From Nostoc sp. CHAB 5834 (GTDB lineage: Bacteria; Cyanobacteriota; Cyanobacteriia; Cyanobacteriales; Nostocaceae): DNA of 64,000 nt. The notes under the pieces are model-generated. The model was not told the origin of the DNA. It saw only the letters and a program-made list of their open reading frames with translations, and did no database searches. Where the stretch lies: NCBI GenBank assembly GCA_020829485.1, contig JAIVFU010000008.1, forward strand, positions 62,001 through 126,000. The letters run 5' to 3'. The position numbers were made by a program, and so were the translations under genes. Positions 37,285 to 46,146 of this stretch are shown piece after piece. Within the stretch, counting starts at the first letter, position 1; each line of letters starts with the position of its first letter.

Positions 37285-37848
37285 TTATACTTGTAACTCA
37301 AATCCAGGTAATATATCTTCTCCAGAAACAATTGCTGGCATTTGTATAATTTCTACAGCTTTCAAAAGTCGGTAAATTTCAACTTGACGATCTTGAGGAT
37401 TAATCAGCCAACCCAAACACAGACCATTTTTAATGTATTCCTGCATTTTCTCTTGAATTGTTGCAAGGCGATCTGTCTGCGATCGCAGTTCAATCAAAAA
37501 GTCGGGTACAAGTGGCGGAAATTTTTTTCGTTGTTCTGGTGTTAAAGCTTCCCATCGCTCCAATTTTACCCAAGCAGCATCAGGGGAACGTTTTGCACCG
37601 TTGGGAAGTATAAAGATAGTTGAAGAACTAAAAACTTTCCCTAATTTTGCTTGACGATTCCAAATTTCTAAATCAGCGATCAGTCCAGCTTCTTGATTTC
37701 CGCTTTCTCCTCCTACTGGTGGCACAATTATTAATTCTCCAGCTGCATTCATCTCCAGGCTTAAATCACGATTGGCAATACACAATTGATAAAATTGCTC
37801 ATCAGTTAAATGAGCAATCGGTTCTAGATTTAGCACAACAGTATTCAT
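37285..37848 (-). CDS. Uma2 family putative nuclease, tandem copy 1
   Basis: This 187-residue Uma2 protein starts MNTVVLNLEPIAHLTDEQFY. The nuclease-like core is RSPDAAWVKLERWEALTPEQ and PPLVPDFLIELRSQTDRLA, followed by KMQEYIKNGLCLGWLINPQ. It is almost identical to the next gene upstream (37936-38499); the differences cluster at NQEAGLIADLEIWNRQAKLG. The intergenic DNA is duplicated too, including a remnant of the tail of the intron-split Uma2 gene (about 37880-37935), which marks a tandem duplication. Confidence 0.88.
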   Translation of the reverse strand: MNTVVLNLEPIAHLTDEQFYQLCIANRDLSLEMNAAGELIIVPPVGGESGNQEAGLIADLEIWNRQAKLGKVFSSSTIFILPNGAKRSPDAAWVKLERWEALTPEQRKKFPPLVPDFLIELRSQTDRLATIQEKMQEYIKNGLCLGWLINPQDRQVEIYRLLKAVEIIQMPAIVSGEDILPGFELQV

Positions 37849-37935
37849 TAAACCTTTCCTTGTGTCCTTCTTGCTAACATCAGTAGGAAATTCTTACTTG
37901 TTGGAAGATTTCTTGAGGTGTAATTTGCAACCCTC

Positions 37936-38499
37936 CTATACTTGCAACTCAAATGCAGGTAATATATCTTCTCCAGAAACAATTGCTGGCATTTGTATAA
38001 TTTCTACAGCTTTCAAAAGTCGGTAAATTTCAACTTGACGATCTTGAGGATTAATCAGCCAACCCAAACACAGACCATTTTTAATGTATTCCTGCATTTT
38101 CTCTTGAATTGTTGCAAGGCGATCTGTCTGCGATCGCAGTTCAATCAAAAAGTCGGGTACAAGTGGCGGAAATTTTTTTCGTTGTTCTGGTGTTAAAGCT
38201 TCCCACCGCTCCAATTTTACCCAAGCAGCATCAGGAGAACGTTTTGCACCGTTGGGAAGTATAAAGATAGTTGAAGAACTAAAAACTTTCCCTAATTTAA
38301 CTTGACGATTCCAATTATTTAAGTCTGTAATTAAATCTGCTTCTTGATTTCCACTTTCTCCTCCTACTGGTGGCACAATTATTAATTCTCCGGCTGCATT
38401 CATTTCCAGGCTTAAATCACGATTGGCAATACACAATTGATAAAATTGTTCATCAGTTAAATGAGCAATCGGTTCTAGATTTAGCACAACAGTATTCAT
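37936..38499 (-). CDS. Uma2 family putative nuclease, tandem copy 2
   Basis: This sister of the gene at 37285 is also 187 residues from the MNTVV start at 38499. The open frame extends to 38532, but the shared start with copy 1 argues for 38499. The core residues (SPDAAW, PDFLIELRSQTD) are intact, so both copies could be active. It starts 32 bases after the end of the intron-split Uma2 gene, so all three may share a transcript. Confidence 0.87.
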   Translation of the reverse strand: MNTVVLNLEPIAHLTDEQFYQLCIANRDLSLEMNAAGELIIVPPVGGESGNQEADLITDLNNWNRQVKLGKVFSSSTIFILPNGAKRSPDAAWVKLERWEALTPEQRKKFPPLVPDFLIELRSQTDRLATIQEKMQEYIKNGLCLGWLINPQDRQVEIYRLLKAVEIIQMPAIVSGEDILPAFELQV

Positions 38500-38531
38500 T
38501 AAACCTTTCCTCGTGTCTTTCTTACTAAACA

Positions 38532-38921
38532 TCAGTAAGAAATTCTTGCTTGTTGGAAAATTTCTTGAGGTGTAATTTGTAACCCTTCAAATAAGGAATC
38601 TTCTAAACTCTCAGTACCACCTTTGGTTTGAGGGAGAATATCAGGATAAAAAATAGTAATAGTTTTTGCTCTAGAATCAATAATCCAAACTCGTTGAACT
38701 TTAGCTTTTAGATAATCAGTGGCTTTTTCGGTCATTTCTCCGAAAGTTTGACTAGGGGAGATAATTTCAATGACTAATTCAGGTGCAACAGGACAAGCCT
38801 CATCTTGCAACCAATCAGCAGAAAGACGGTTATAAGAAACATAAGTCAAATCTGCTACAGGAACCCAGTCTTGTTGATTTCGTTTTAGCTTAATTGCCCA
38901 TTCAATTACAACCCGCCCCTT
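38532..38921 (-). CDS. Uma2 family gene, exon 2 (after the group II intron)
   Basis: The C-terminal two thirds of a Uma2 protein: KGRVVIEWAIKLKRNQQDW, VADLTYVSYNRLSADWL, CPVAPELVIEIISPSQTFGE and KATDYLKAKVQRVWIIDSRA. Its codons begin in frame at 38921 directly after the intron. Joined to exon 1 (41151-41336) it gives a normal 191-residue Uma2 protein reading through WAQG-KGRVVIEW. The open frame extends upstream into intron domain V and VI sequence, but those codons are not gene sequence. Confidence 0.88.
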   Translation of the reverse strand, partial: KGRVVIEWAIKLKRNQQDWVPVADLTYVSYNRLSADWLQDEACPVAPELVIEIISPSQTFGEMTEKATDYLKAKVQRVWIIDSRAKTITIFYPDILPQTKGGTESLEDSLFEGLQITPQEIFQQARISY

Positions 38922-41150
38922 GGTTGAGTCGATGGGGGATATTATTCCCCGCACCTCTCGGTTAAATCTGGGCGTGCGACTTTCACCGCACCCAGCTTCC
39001 GATATTCTTAGCTTGCGCTTTTGCTCATGTGTTTGTAATCGTGGCAACTCTCATGAATTGCTTCCAGATTATTTTTCTTCCAATTGGCATGATTTCCATC
39101 GATATGATGCAGGTGAACCCGTTCCTCATCGATGAGCTTTAAACCGCAGGAAGCACATTTATGGTTTTGCTTCTTGAGAGCTTTAGAGGTTTCGCCGTCG
39201 TAAAGCTTACTATTACGTTCGCTCCAGTAGGCTGTGTCTCCGTCGTAAGGTGATTTAGTTCCTTTGACAGAGGTGTGTTTGTTTTCGGAGTAAGGAACCT
39301 TTGGAAATGCTTTGTCTAGTAATTTCTTGCTAGAGTGGCGGTTCTGTTTGGTTTCTTTGTTGAATACCCTATAAGCTCTCGTTTCGATGTGGTATAACGA
39401 GTTTCTAGACCCGTCCATCTTGCAGAACTTATGGTAATTTCTCCAACCTCTAACTACCGGGGCTAATTTCTTAGCCTTTGTGGTAGCACCATAATTCGAG
39501 TTGTTAACGATGTGTTTTACTTTCTTACGGAACGCTTTAAAGTTGTCCACTGAGGGAGTGCTTCTAAACTTTCCGTTTTTCTGGACTTTAAAGTGCCAGC
39601 CGAGGAAATCAAACCCATCTGTCGTGGCGGTAACTTTGGTTTTCTTTTGGCTTACATTCATTCCGCGTTTGCGGAGAAATTCGCTGATTCTTTCAAGTAT
39701 CTCTATCGCATCATCTTCGGGTCGGAGTATAATAACCATGTCGTCTGCGTATCGGATTGATGGCTTGGCGATATCTTTTTCTAAGGTATTGCCTGTGATT
39801 CTACTTCCCTGTTTGTGGTTTCGATGATATTTGTGGATATCTTCGATTCCGTTGAGTGCGATGTTTGCTAGTAGTGGGCTAACTACTCCCCCTTGAGGTG
39901 TACCCTGTTCGGGGAATTCTGGGTTAACTCCTGCCTTGAGGCATCGGAAGATTCCGAGTTTTAAGCCTTTTGGGGCAATGAGTTCGTCCATTATTGATGA
40001 GTGATTAATCCTGTCGAAGCATTTTTCGATATCGAGTTCTATAACTCTTTTATCTATTCCGTTACTAAGTGAGCGTAGGTTATCAAAGATGTACTTTTGT
40101 GCATCATGGGCAGAGCGCCCAGTTCTAAACCCGTAGCTCCTAGCGTGGAAAGTGGCAACGCGCAAGCTGGTTCTAGTGCATATTTTGCTAGGCATTGCCA
40201 AGCTCTATCCGCGATGGTAGGTATCTTAAGCATTCTGGTAGTCCCGTCCTTTTTAGGGATAGGGATTTCCCGTAGTCCTTGATGCTTCCAATTTCCACTA
40301 TTCATTTTCAGTAATTCTTCAAGGTTGAAGCGTTCTTCAAATGAGAGGGATTTCTTACCATCAATACCAGCCGTCTTTTTACCAGCGTTTAGCTGAGATA
40401 CAAGTCTAATTGCAAGAAATCGAGCCGAGGTGGATTTTAGAATAAGCTTTTGGAGTAACCGGGCTTTCCGCTTGTTTCCAACTTGAACAGCTTTAAATAC
40501 TCGCTTTTGAAGGCGGAGGAGATTACGGCGGAATTTCTTCCACGGTAAGGCTCTCCAAGATTCACTAGTTTTTACACTGTGTCTAATCATTTTCTCTTCT
40601 CTGGTTTGTATTTTCTGAACACCTCGAACCAATTACGGTTCGTCCTACCCGACTTGTGAGAGTTCCGCTTCTCGTCTAGCCTACCTGGGGTTCGACTGCC
40701 CCAAGACTCACAAATCGTTTTTATTCGTTCCCTCGGAGAGATTGATAGTTCCGTTAGGCGTGGTCAATTCAACTACTGGATTCCCATGACTCTTGCCGTT
40801 ATTCAAGGGAAGATACGGCGGGAATTAATTTTCCAGTGAAGTCAGGGATTTTGTGTTACGCCCTGCTTTGGACTAAGTTGCTTTTCTAGACCCGGTTTCG
40901 CCGTAGGAACTCCCTGTTAGCGCCAGTGTCAACCCGTAACGGCTGTCTGATTGCGCCCAGTTAAGAGCTTCACTCTACAAGAACCGAGCTTGTTCGGTGT
41001 GGGCAGATAAGGAGTCAATTCTGAGTCTGAATGGTAGGGCTTTCACCTACATCAAACCGAGAGTTCAGCCTTAATGTCAGTAATCTGCTGACGGGCTGGA
41101 TTAGTTATTTACGGACTGATTACCGTGATTCACTAACCAACGAATCGCAC
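38922..41150 (-). mobile_element. Group II intron inside a Uma2 gene
   Basis: The intron is about 2.23 kb on the minus strand. Its 5' end at 41150 reads GTGCGATTCG, matching the group II GUGYG consensus. Near the 3' end a domain V hairpin (about 38964-38998; AGCTGGGTGCGG, GTGAAAGT, CGCACGCCCAG) and a domain VI stem precede the exon. The 3' boundary at 38922 is chosen because it restores the host frame and may be off by a base or two. The ribozyme may still splice if maturase is supplied in trans, since its own protein gene is frameshifted. Confidence 0.9.
39008..40632 (-). pseudogene. ltrA: Group II intron reverse transcriptase/maturase, frameshifted
   Basis: The N-terminal part (40632 to about 40165) has the RT0-RT2 regions (KKTAGIDGKKSLSFEERFNL, LREIPIPKKDGTTRMLKIPT, WQCLAKYALEPA). 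The rest (about 40165 to 39008, another frame) has ATFHARSYGFRTGRSAHDAQ, the RT core GTPQGGVVSPLLANIALNG, catalytic IRYADDMVII, a maturase domain, and an HNH endonuclease (CASCGLKL, HLHHIDGNHANWKKNNLEAI, CHDYKH). Between EPA and ATFHARSY the sequence carries a net one-base-loss-equivalent frameshift near 40158-40166. All domains are otherwise intact, so decay is recent. Confidence 0.88.
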
Positions 41151-41336
41151 TCCTTGCGCCCATGCAGACAATAGTATAAATAATGCACCTGTTATAGAAC
41201 TATGAAAAAATTTTGCCCTGATCTCATCATTTTTTAATTTGGGAACAGCTTCTCCATCAATGAGTTCGTAGGTGATGTCTCCTTCGGGAAGTGCGAGGAA
41301 TTCTTCGAGGGTGAGTTGGGTTTTGAGTGGAATCAT
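41151..41336 (-). CDS. Uma2 family gene, exon 1 (before the group II intron)
   Basis: The N-terminal 62 residues of a Uma2 protein: KTQLTLEEFLALPEGDITYE, LIDGEAVPKL and SITGALFILLSAWAQG. The unspliced frame would add only VRFVG before a stop in the intron. With exon 2 (38532-38921) the coding length is 576 bases, 191 codons plus stop. GGTTCAACC-rich DNA precedes the ATG. Confidence 0.87.
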
Positions 41337-41397
41337 GGTTGAACTTGGGGAATGACTCTATTTTAGAGAGGATGCGATCGCACCACATCATGCCTTT

Positions 41398-42021
41398 TTA
41401 CTGATATTTGTAATCTAATTGCATAGCTCCCAAATATTTAGTTAAATAAGGCGAAAAAACTTCATAAATTAAGGTTAGTGGCTGTCCATGATGCCAAAAC
41501 AGGTAGTGACGACCCCAAAAAGGCCCAGTTATATCAAAACCAGACTCTAGCGCCGATGAGTCACCATAGTAAATCCCTCGAACATCCCGATACAACTCTG
41601 TACGGAGACGAGCTAAACTCGCCCAAATTGGTAATGAACGATTTTGCAAATACTCATCTACATGACTAGCTTCCCACCACGAGCTAGCATAGGCTAATCG
41701 TTGACCAGAAGCAGTCCGCAGCCACACTTGTCGCCGTAGTCGCGGCCCTGGAACAGCTTGGATTAAGTCAGGAGCGCCATCTAAGTCCATGCCAATCAAT
41801 GACATATCAATGACATCTACTTCTACAGGCTCACCTGTAAGCAATTCTAGGTGACGTGTTGGAGAGCCGTCACCCAAAAGCATTAGCTGCCAAGCAGGTG
41901 CTAGCTGAGTATGAGGTAAACTTTGTTGAATTATTTCCTCCCCTCCTTGCCAAATCGGAGTGAGGCGATGCCAAGCTGCTGGCAGTGTTAAGTTGTTTGT
42001 CGGCGTAAAAGTAATACTCAA
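41398..42021 (-). CDS. Chorismate lyase (chorismate pyruvate-lyase, DUF98 type)
   Basis: This is the cyanobacterial chorismate lyase type (Ycf21/Sll1797-like), distant from UbiC. It releases 4-hydroxybenzoate from chorismate, the head-group precursor of plastoquinone. Typical segments are LAPAWQLMLLGDGSPTRHLE, RLRRQVWLRTASGQRLAYAS and YRDVRGIYYG, closing with FWGRHYLFWHHGQPLTLIYE. 207 residues is normal. It stands alone between Uma2 DNA and a tRNA. Confidence 0.85.
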   Translation of the reverse strand: MSITFTPTNNLTLPAAWHRLTPIWQGGEEIIQQSLPHTQLAPAWQLMLLGDGSPTRHLELLTGEPVEVDVIDMSLIGMDLDGAPDLIQAVPGPRLRRQVWLRTASGQRLAYASSWWEASHVDEYLQNRSLPIWASLARLRTELYRDVRGIYYGDSSALESGFDITGPFWGRHYLFWHHGQPLTLIYEVFSPYLTKYLGAMQLDYKYQ

Positions 42022-42071
42022 TGCTTTTTACAAAACTTCACGTATCTCTATGAAAGCATAAAAAACCATAG

Positions 42072-42103
42072 AGTCATTTGTCATTTGTCATTAGTCATTA
42101 GTC
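42072..42103. repeat. Heptanucleotide repeat (GTCATTT/A)
   Basis: About four and a half copies of the 7-bp unit seen also at 14356; more degenerate copies (CCAATGA) follow near 42170-42190. Confidence 0.8.
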
Positions 42104-42266
42104 ACAAATTTCTGATGCCTGGGCAAGCCGCAAAGCGTCTAATCTCGCAAGATATTTTGGGCTTTGTCCTTTGACCAATGACCAATGACCATATAAATTT
42201 AAGGCTCAACAGTCTAAGGTCTATTAACCCTTGACTATTGACCCTTGACTAACTATAAACAAAATA

Positions 42267-42349
42267 TGCGGATGGCGAGACTCGAACTCGCAAGGGCATT
42301 GCCCACACGCACCTCAAGCGTGCGCGTATACCAATTCCGCCACATCCGC
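42267..42349 (-). tRNA. tRNA-Leu (anticodon GAG)
   Basis: An 83-nt class II tRNA. The acceptor stem is GCGGATG / CATCCGC with discriminator A; the anticodon stem CACGC/GCGTG closes the loop TTGAGGT, giving anticodon GAG; a long variable arm (TGGGCAATGCCC) is typical of tRNA-Leu; the T-arm contains GTTCGAGTC. CCA is not encoded. It reads CUC and CUU codons. Confidence 0.96.
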
Positions 42350-42792
42350 ACGAGTTGTCTAAAAATAGACTATAGCATAAGAAACTAATTATAGTAATAG
42401 TAAGGTGATATCTAAAGTTATATTCCTCAAAAATATAAATTTCCTCAAGGCGGTATCAGACTGACAGAAATCTAGCATCTGCACAAGTGATATTAAAAAG
42501 GGTAGAGCGACTGTGGGAGGTGCGGTGCGATCGCGTACCCGCCCTTTCCCTTGGCGATGTCTACGACGGGATACGCCTACGCAAAAGCCCAGTTTAGTAA
42601 GTTAGGCAAGATTTACAGCAGCAATGTTGTTAGTCTGGTAAGACCCGTAGAGGCAGCAAGCCTGCAATATGCGAGTTTGCTTAGAATCAGGGTGGCGAAT
42701 CTCCTGTGATAATTTGAAATAATGCGGAAGCGTTGTTTCAAGTTGGATCAGAGAAAATGTCAATCTACTGGTAATGATATCAAAACTAAAAA
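42350..42792. other. Intergenic region upstream of accC
   Basis: It contains the dispersed repeat at 42554-42582 and sequence that should hold the accC promoter. No gene was seen; a 91-codon minus frame overlapping the accC start has no support. Confidence 0.45.
42554..42582. repeat. Dispersed repeat GCGATGTCTACGACGGGA type
   Basis: The same 29-bp repeat as at 30751-30779 with one difference; it follows a CCCGCCCTTTCCC stretch. Confidence 0.75.
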
Positions 42793-44136
42793 ATGAAGTT
42801 TGACAAAATATTAATTGCCAATCGGGGAGAAATCGCCCTTCGCATTCTCCGCGCCTGTGAAGAAATGGGGATTGCAACAGTCGCGGTTCACTCCACCGTT
42901 GACCGTAATGCTCTCCACGTCCAACTTGCTGATGAAGCAGTTTGCATTGGCGAACCTGCTAGCAGCAAAAGTTATTTGAATATTCCCAATATTATTGCTG
43001 CCGCATTGACGCGCAATGCGACTGCTATTCATCCAGGCTATGGCTTTTTGGCAGAAAATGCGCGGTTTGCGGAAATTTGTGCCGACCATCATATTGCTTT
43101 TATCGGCCCAACTCCAGAAGCTATCAAGCTGATGGGGGATAAATCCACTGCCAAAGAAACCATGCATAAAGCTGGAGTTCCTACAGTACCAGGTACCGAG
43201 GGGTTAGTAGAATCTGATGAAGAAGGATTAAAATTCGCCAAGGATATCGGCTATCCAGTGATGATCAAAGCCACAGCCGGTGGTGGTGGACGCGGTATGC
43301 GCCTGGTGCGTTCTGAAGATGAATTTGTCAAACTTTTCTTAGCAGCCCAAGGCGAAGCAGGAGCAGCTTTTGGTAATTCTGGCGTTTATATAGAAAAATT
43401 TATTGAACGTCCCCGCCACATCGAATTTCAAATTTTGGCGGATAACTACGGCAATGTCATCCACTTGGGCGAGCGGGATTGCTCAATTCAGCGCCGGAAT
43501 CAAAAGCTACTAGAAGAAGCACCAAGCCCGGCTCTCGACCAAGACCTGCGTGAGAAAATGGGACAAGCTGCTGTCAAAGCTGCCCAATTCATTAATTATA
43601 GTGGGGCGGGTACTATAGAGTTTCTCTTGGATAGATCCGGTAAATTCTACTTTATGGAAATGAACACCCGGATTCAAGTAGAACATCCTGTAACAGAGAT
43701 GATTACTGGAATAGACTTGGTTGCCGAACAAATTCGCATTGCTCAAGGGGAAAGACTTAAACTTACCCAAGAGCAAGTAGTCTTGCGGGGTCATTCGATT
43801 GAGTGCCGGATCAACGCTGAAGACCCAGATCACGACTTTCGCCCTTCTCCTGGACGGATAAGTGGCTATCTGCCCCCTGGAGGCCCTGGTGTTCGCATTG
43901 ATTCCCACGTTTACACAGATTACCAAATCCCGCCTTACTACGATTCTTTGATCGGCAAGTTAATTGTTTGGGCCCCAGACCGACCCACTGCTATTAACCG
44001 CATGAAACGCGCACTCCGGGAATGTGCCATAACTGGACTACCCACGACCATTGGGTTTCATCAAAGAATTATGGAAACTCCACAGTTTTTGCAGGGTAAT
44101 GTCTATACAAGTTTTGTCCAGGAAATGAACGGCTAG
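42793..44136 (+). CDS. accC: Acetyl-CoA carboxylase, biotin carboxylase subunit
   Basis: AccC carboxylates the biotin of AccB with ATP and bicarbonate, the first step of fatty acid synthesis. The 447-residue protein begins [19 protein letters not shown]. It has the ATP-grasp Gly loop [34 protein letters not shown], the metal-binding [16 protein letters not shown] with catalytic Arg, and the C-terminal [13 protein letters not shown]. Length and motifs are typical. It is a single gene, as in other cyanobacteria. A heptamer array begins at its stop codon. Confidence 0.97.
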   Translation: MKFDKILIANRGEIALRILRACEEMGIATVAVHSTVDRNALHVQLADEAVCIGEPASSKSYLNIPNIIAAALTRNATAIHPGYGFLAENARFAEICADHHIAFIGPTPEAIKLMGDKSTAKETMHKAGVPTVPGTEGLVESDEEGLKFAKDIGYPVMIKATAGGGGRGMRLVRSEDEFVKLFLAAQGEAGAAFGNSGVYIEKFIERPRHIEFQILADNYGNVIHLGERDCSIQRRNQKLLEEAPSPALDQDLREKMGQAAVKAAQFINYSGAGTIEFLLDRSGKFYFMEMNTRIQVEHPVTEMITGIDLVAEQIRIAQGERLKLTQEQVVLRGHSIECRINAEDPDHDFRPSPGRISGYLPPGGPGVRIDSHVYTDYQIPPYYDSLIGKLIVWAPDRPTAINRMKRALRECAITGLPTTIGFHQRIMETPQFLQGNVYTSFVQEMNG

Positions 44137-44228
44137 GGGAGTGGGGAGTGGGGAGTGGGGATGGGGGAGATGAGGGAGATGGAGTGTAACCAACGCCCGA
44201 TGCCCAATGCCCAATGCCCAATGCCCCA
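44136..44228. repeat. Two heptamer arrays after accC
   Basis: GGGGAGT-type units (44136-44166) start on the last base of the accC stop codon; TGCCCAA-type units (44200-44228) end just before the YggT stop. Together they fill the gap between two convergent genes. Confidence 0.85.
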
Positions 44229-44231
44229 TCC

Positions 44232-44525
44232 CTAATTAATATGAGATAGCATAGTCAGCAATCCTTGCTGACCTAGTAATATTTCTCGCACCAGACTGAA
44301 GATACCAACCCAAATAATAGGTGTAATATCCACTCCGCCTATAGGTTGTACCAGTTTTCGCAATGGCACTAAAAATGGTTCGGTAGGCCAAGCTATTAAA
44401 TTAAAGGGCAAACGATTCAGATTCACTTGCGGATACCAAGTGAGAATGATCCGAAATATAAATAAAAATGTCATCAGCCCTAACACAGGGCCAAGAATCC
44501 AAGCAGTCAGTTCAACACCAGTCAT
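44232..44525 (-). CDS. YggT family membrane protein (Ycf19-like)
   Basis: This 97-residue protein has two hydrophobic helices (about residues 8-30 and 62-82) around the family signature IILTWYPQVNLNRLPFNLIA and WPTEPFLVPLRKLVQPIGG, then VDITPIIW. The YggT/Ycf19 family is conserved in cyanobacteria and plastids, where homologues affect photosynthetic complex or nucleoid organisation. It stands alone, convergent with accC. Confidence 0.9.
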   Translation of the reverse strand: MTGVELTAWILGPVLGLMTFLFIFRIILTWYPQVNLNRLPFNLIAWPTEPFLVPLRKLVQPIGGVDITPIIWVGIFSLVREILLGQQGLLTMLSHIN

Positions 44526-44578
44526 CGGTTTAAGGTACTATCTATCGTAAAGAAAGAAAAACTTAGGCTAACAGCAAG

Positions 44579-44606
44579 CCGCGCTTCGCGTAGGCGTAGC
44601 GATCGT
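44579..44606. repeat. Dispersed GC-rich palindromic repeat
   Basis: GCGCTTCGCGTAGGCGTAGC-type sequence; the CGTAGGCGTAGC part is the complement of the end of the 30751 repeat. It lies upstream of psbX. Confidence 0.55.
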
Positions 44607-44804
44607 AGACATTGCCACAAAATTTGAAGCTTTGTAAAGCACTCTCATCATCATTTTAACCAAATGCTGCCACTTCCTTCTGGAATACAAAAGCAAACTT
44701 CCTCACAGCAGTTAACAAGTTTGGCAGTTCAGATTTAGAGGCTTCTCAAGAAAGTAATACACTATTAAAATTAAGATGAAGTGTGTAAAAAAAGGTTTAG
44801 AAGT

Positions 44805-44924
44805 ATGACGCCTTCTTTAGCAAATTTTCTTTGGAGTCTGCTATGGGGTACTGCAATTGTTGTGATACCCGTTACAGTTGGTCTAATTTTCATTAGCCAA
44901 AAAGATAAAATTCAGCGTTCATAA
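44805..44924 (+). CDS. psbX: Photosystem II reaction centre protein PsbX
   Basis: This 39-residue single-helix protein (MTPSLANFLWSLLWGTAIVV, then IPVTVGLIFISQKDKIQRS) is the PSII subunit near cytochrome b559 that influences the QB site. The helix spans about residues 10-32 and the C-terminal KDKIQR is on the stromal side. It is shorter than usual gene-finding limits. A hairpin (TGAGAGTT/AACTCTCA, 44931-44951) follows the stop. The next gene is a Ycf66 homologue, a neighbourhood I recall in Nostocales. Confidence 0.96.
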   Translation: MTPSLANFLWSLLWGTAIVVIPVTVGLIFISQKDKIQRS

Positions 44925-44930
44925 TGCTTG

Positions 44931-44951
44931 TGAGAGTTGAATTAACTCTCA
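44931..44951 (+). terminator. Hairpin after psbX
   Basis: An 8-bp perfect stem with a 5-base loop, six bases after the psbX stop. No T-tract follows, so it may be an mRNA 3'-end stabiliser. Confidence 0.5.
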
Positions 44952-45169
44952 TAACCTATGGTCTGTCAGCTATTTATGATTGCACTAAAAGCAGCAGTGT
45001 TTGCGGCTAGTGGTAGTTGTAGATTACAGACATAGGTGTTTTTATTTTTCGGTGAACAGCTTCAGAGCTTCTTTGCCAGAGGCTTTGAAGCTTCAATATA
45101 TCGTGACTAATTACAGTAGTGATTTTAATTGTGACTCGCTAACATAGATTTGATATTGGGAAAACAGCA

Positions 45170-46099
45170 ATGATAAATTTTGGGCTGAACTCAGCCAGTT
45201 TTCTGGCTCAGGTAAATTTTGGGGCAAACTCAGCCAGTATTCTAGGAATTTTCCTGGCTGTGGCTGGGGCAGCACTGTATTTTCTCCGTACTGTGCGTCC
45301 AGAATTGTCACGGGATCAAGATATCTTTTTTGCAGCAGTCGGTTTGCTCTGCGGCTTCATTCTCGTGTTTCAAGGATGGCGCTTAGACCCGATTTTACAA
45401 TTTGGTCAACTGCTATTAGTTGGCACAACTGTGTTTTTTGCAGTTGAAAGTATTCGTCTGCGGAGTATAGCTACCCAGCAAGCAAAGCGCAACACTCCGA
45501 TTGTGGACGATGAGCGAGAGGTAAGCGGAAATTATTCAATGAACCGCAATCGCAAGAGGTATGGGGCTGAGATGGAGGCAGACTTAGATCCACTGCCTTA
45601 TGAAGACGAGGAAGAACGCCCCTCCCGTCGCCGGATTCAGGGTAGCAGGGATGAGATTTCAACTCGTGATGACTACTACGAAGAGCAACCCCCTCGTCGT
45701 TCAGAACGCCGCAATAGCAGCAGTAACAGCAGTAGCGAAAGACAAGCTCCAGCTGATAGAACACGGCGGCGGACTTCTAGCCGTCCTGTGAATCGCCCTT
45801 CTGAAAGCTCTGAAGAAGAAAATTGGGGTTCTTCATCTAGGCAAGTTGATGATTGGGAAAGTTCGGGAGGGGAAGTCAGAAAACCTTCTCGCCGTAATAA
45901 TAACGGTTCTCAACGTCCAGAAAATCGTGAAGATGATGTCGCTCCCAGACCAAGAAGGCGTCGTCCACCAACTGACTCAACTCCTCAAAGACCGCGCGAA
46001 GATGATGAGGCAATCCCAACTGATTATGTGCCATACAACCCGGTTGAAATGCCAAATGAGGGGCGAGATAATTCGACCGATTTTGATGACGATGTTTAA
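45170..46099 (+). CDS. Ycf66 family protein
   Basis: The N-terminal half has the Ycf66 signature: three hydrophobic helices with ASILGIFLAVAGAALYFLRT, RPELSRDQDIFFAAVGLLCG and LLLVGTTVFFAVESIRLRSI. From about residue 110 the rest is a long charged, Arg/Ser/Glu-rich, low-complexity tail (RRRTSSRPVNRPSESSEEE) that is probably disordered. Ycf66 is conserved in cyanobacteria and some plastids; its role is not established, though photosynthesis is suspected. 309 residues is normal with such a tail. Confidence 0.9.
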   Translation: MINFGLNSASFLAQVNFGANSASILGIFLAVAGAALYFLRTVRPELSRDQDIFFAAVGLLCGFILVFQGWRLDPILQFGQLLLVGTTVFFAVESIRLRSIATQQAKRNTPIVDDEREVSGNYSMNRNRKRYGAEMEADLDPLPYEDEEERPSRRRIQGSRDEISTRDDYYEEQPPRRSERRNSSSNSSSERQAPADRTRRRTSSRPVNRPSESSEEENWGSSSRQVDDWESSGGEVRKPSRRNNNGSQRPENREDDVAPRPRRRRPPTDSTPQRPREDDEAIPTDYVPYNPVEMPNEGRDNSTDFDDDV

Positions 46100-46146
46100 A
46101 ACAGTTGGGGTGACACTAGGTTTAAAGGCGACGGAAAACAGTTGAG

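Noticed and set aside
38532..39047. A 171-residue protein running from intron into exon 2
   Set aside because: The first 42 codons translate intron domains V and VI; the correct reading is a split Uma2 gene.
42602..42877. 91-codon minus-strand frame overlapping the accC start
   Set aside because: Overlaps accC antisense and has no protein-like motifs.
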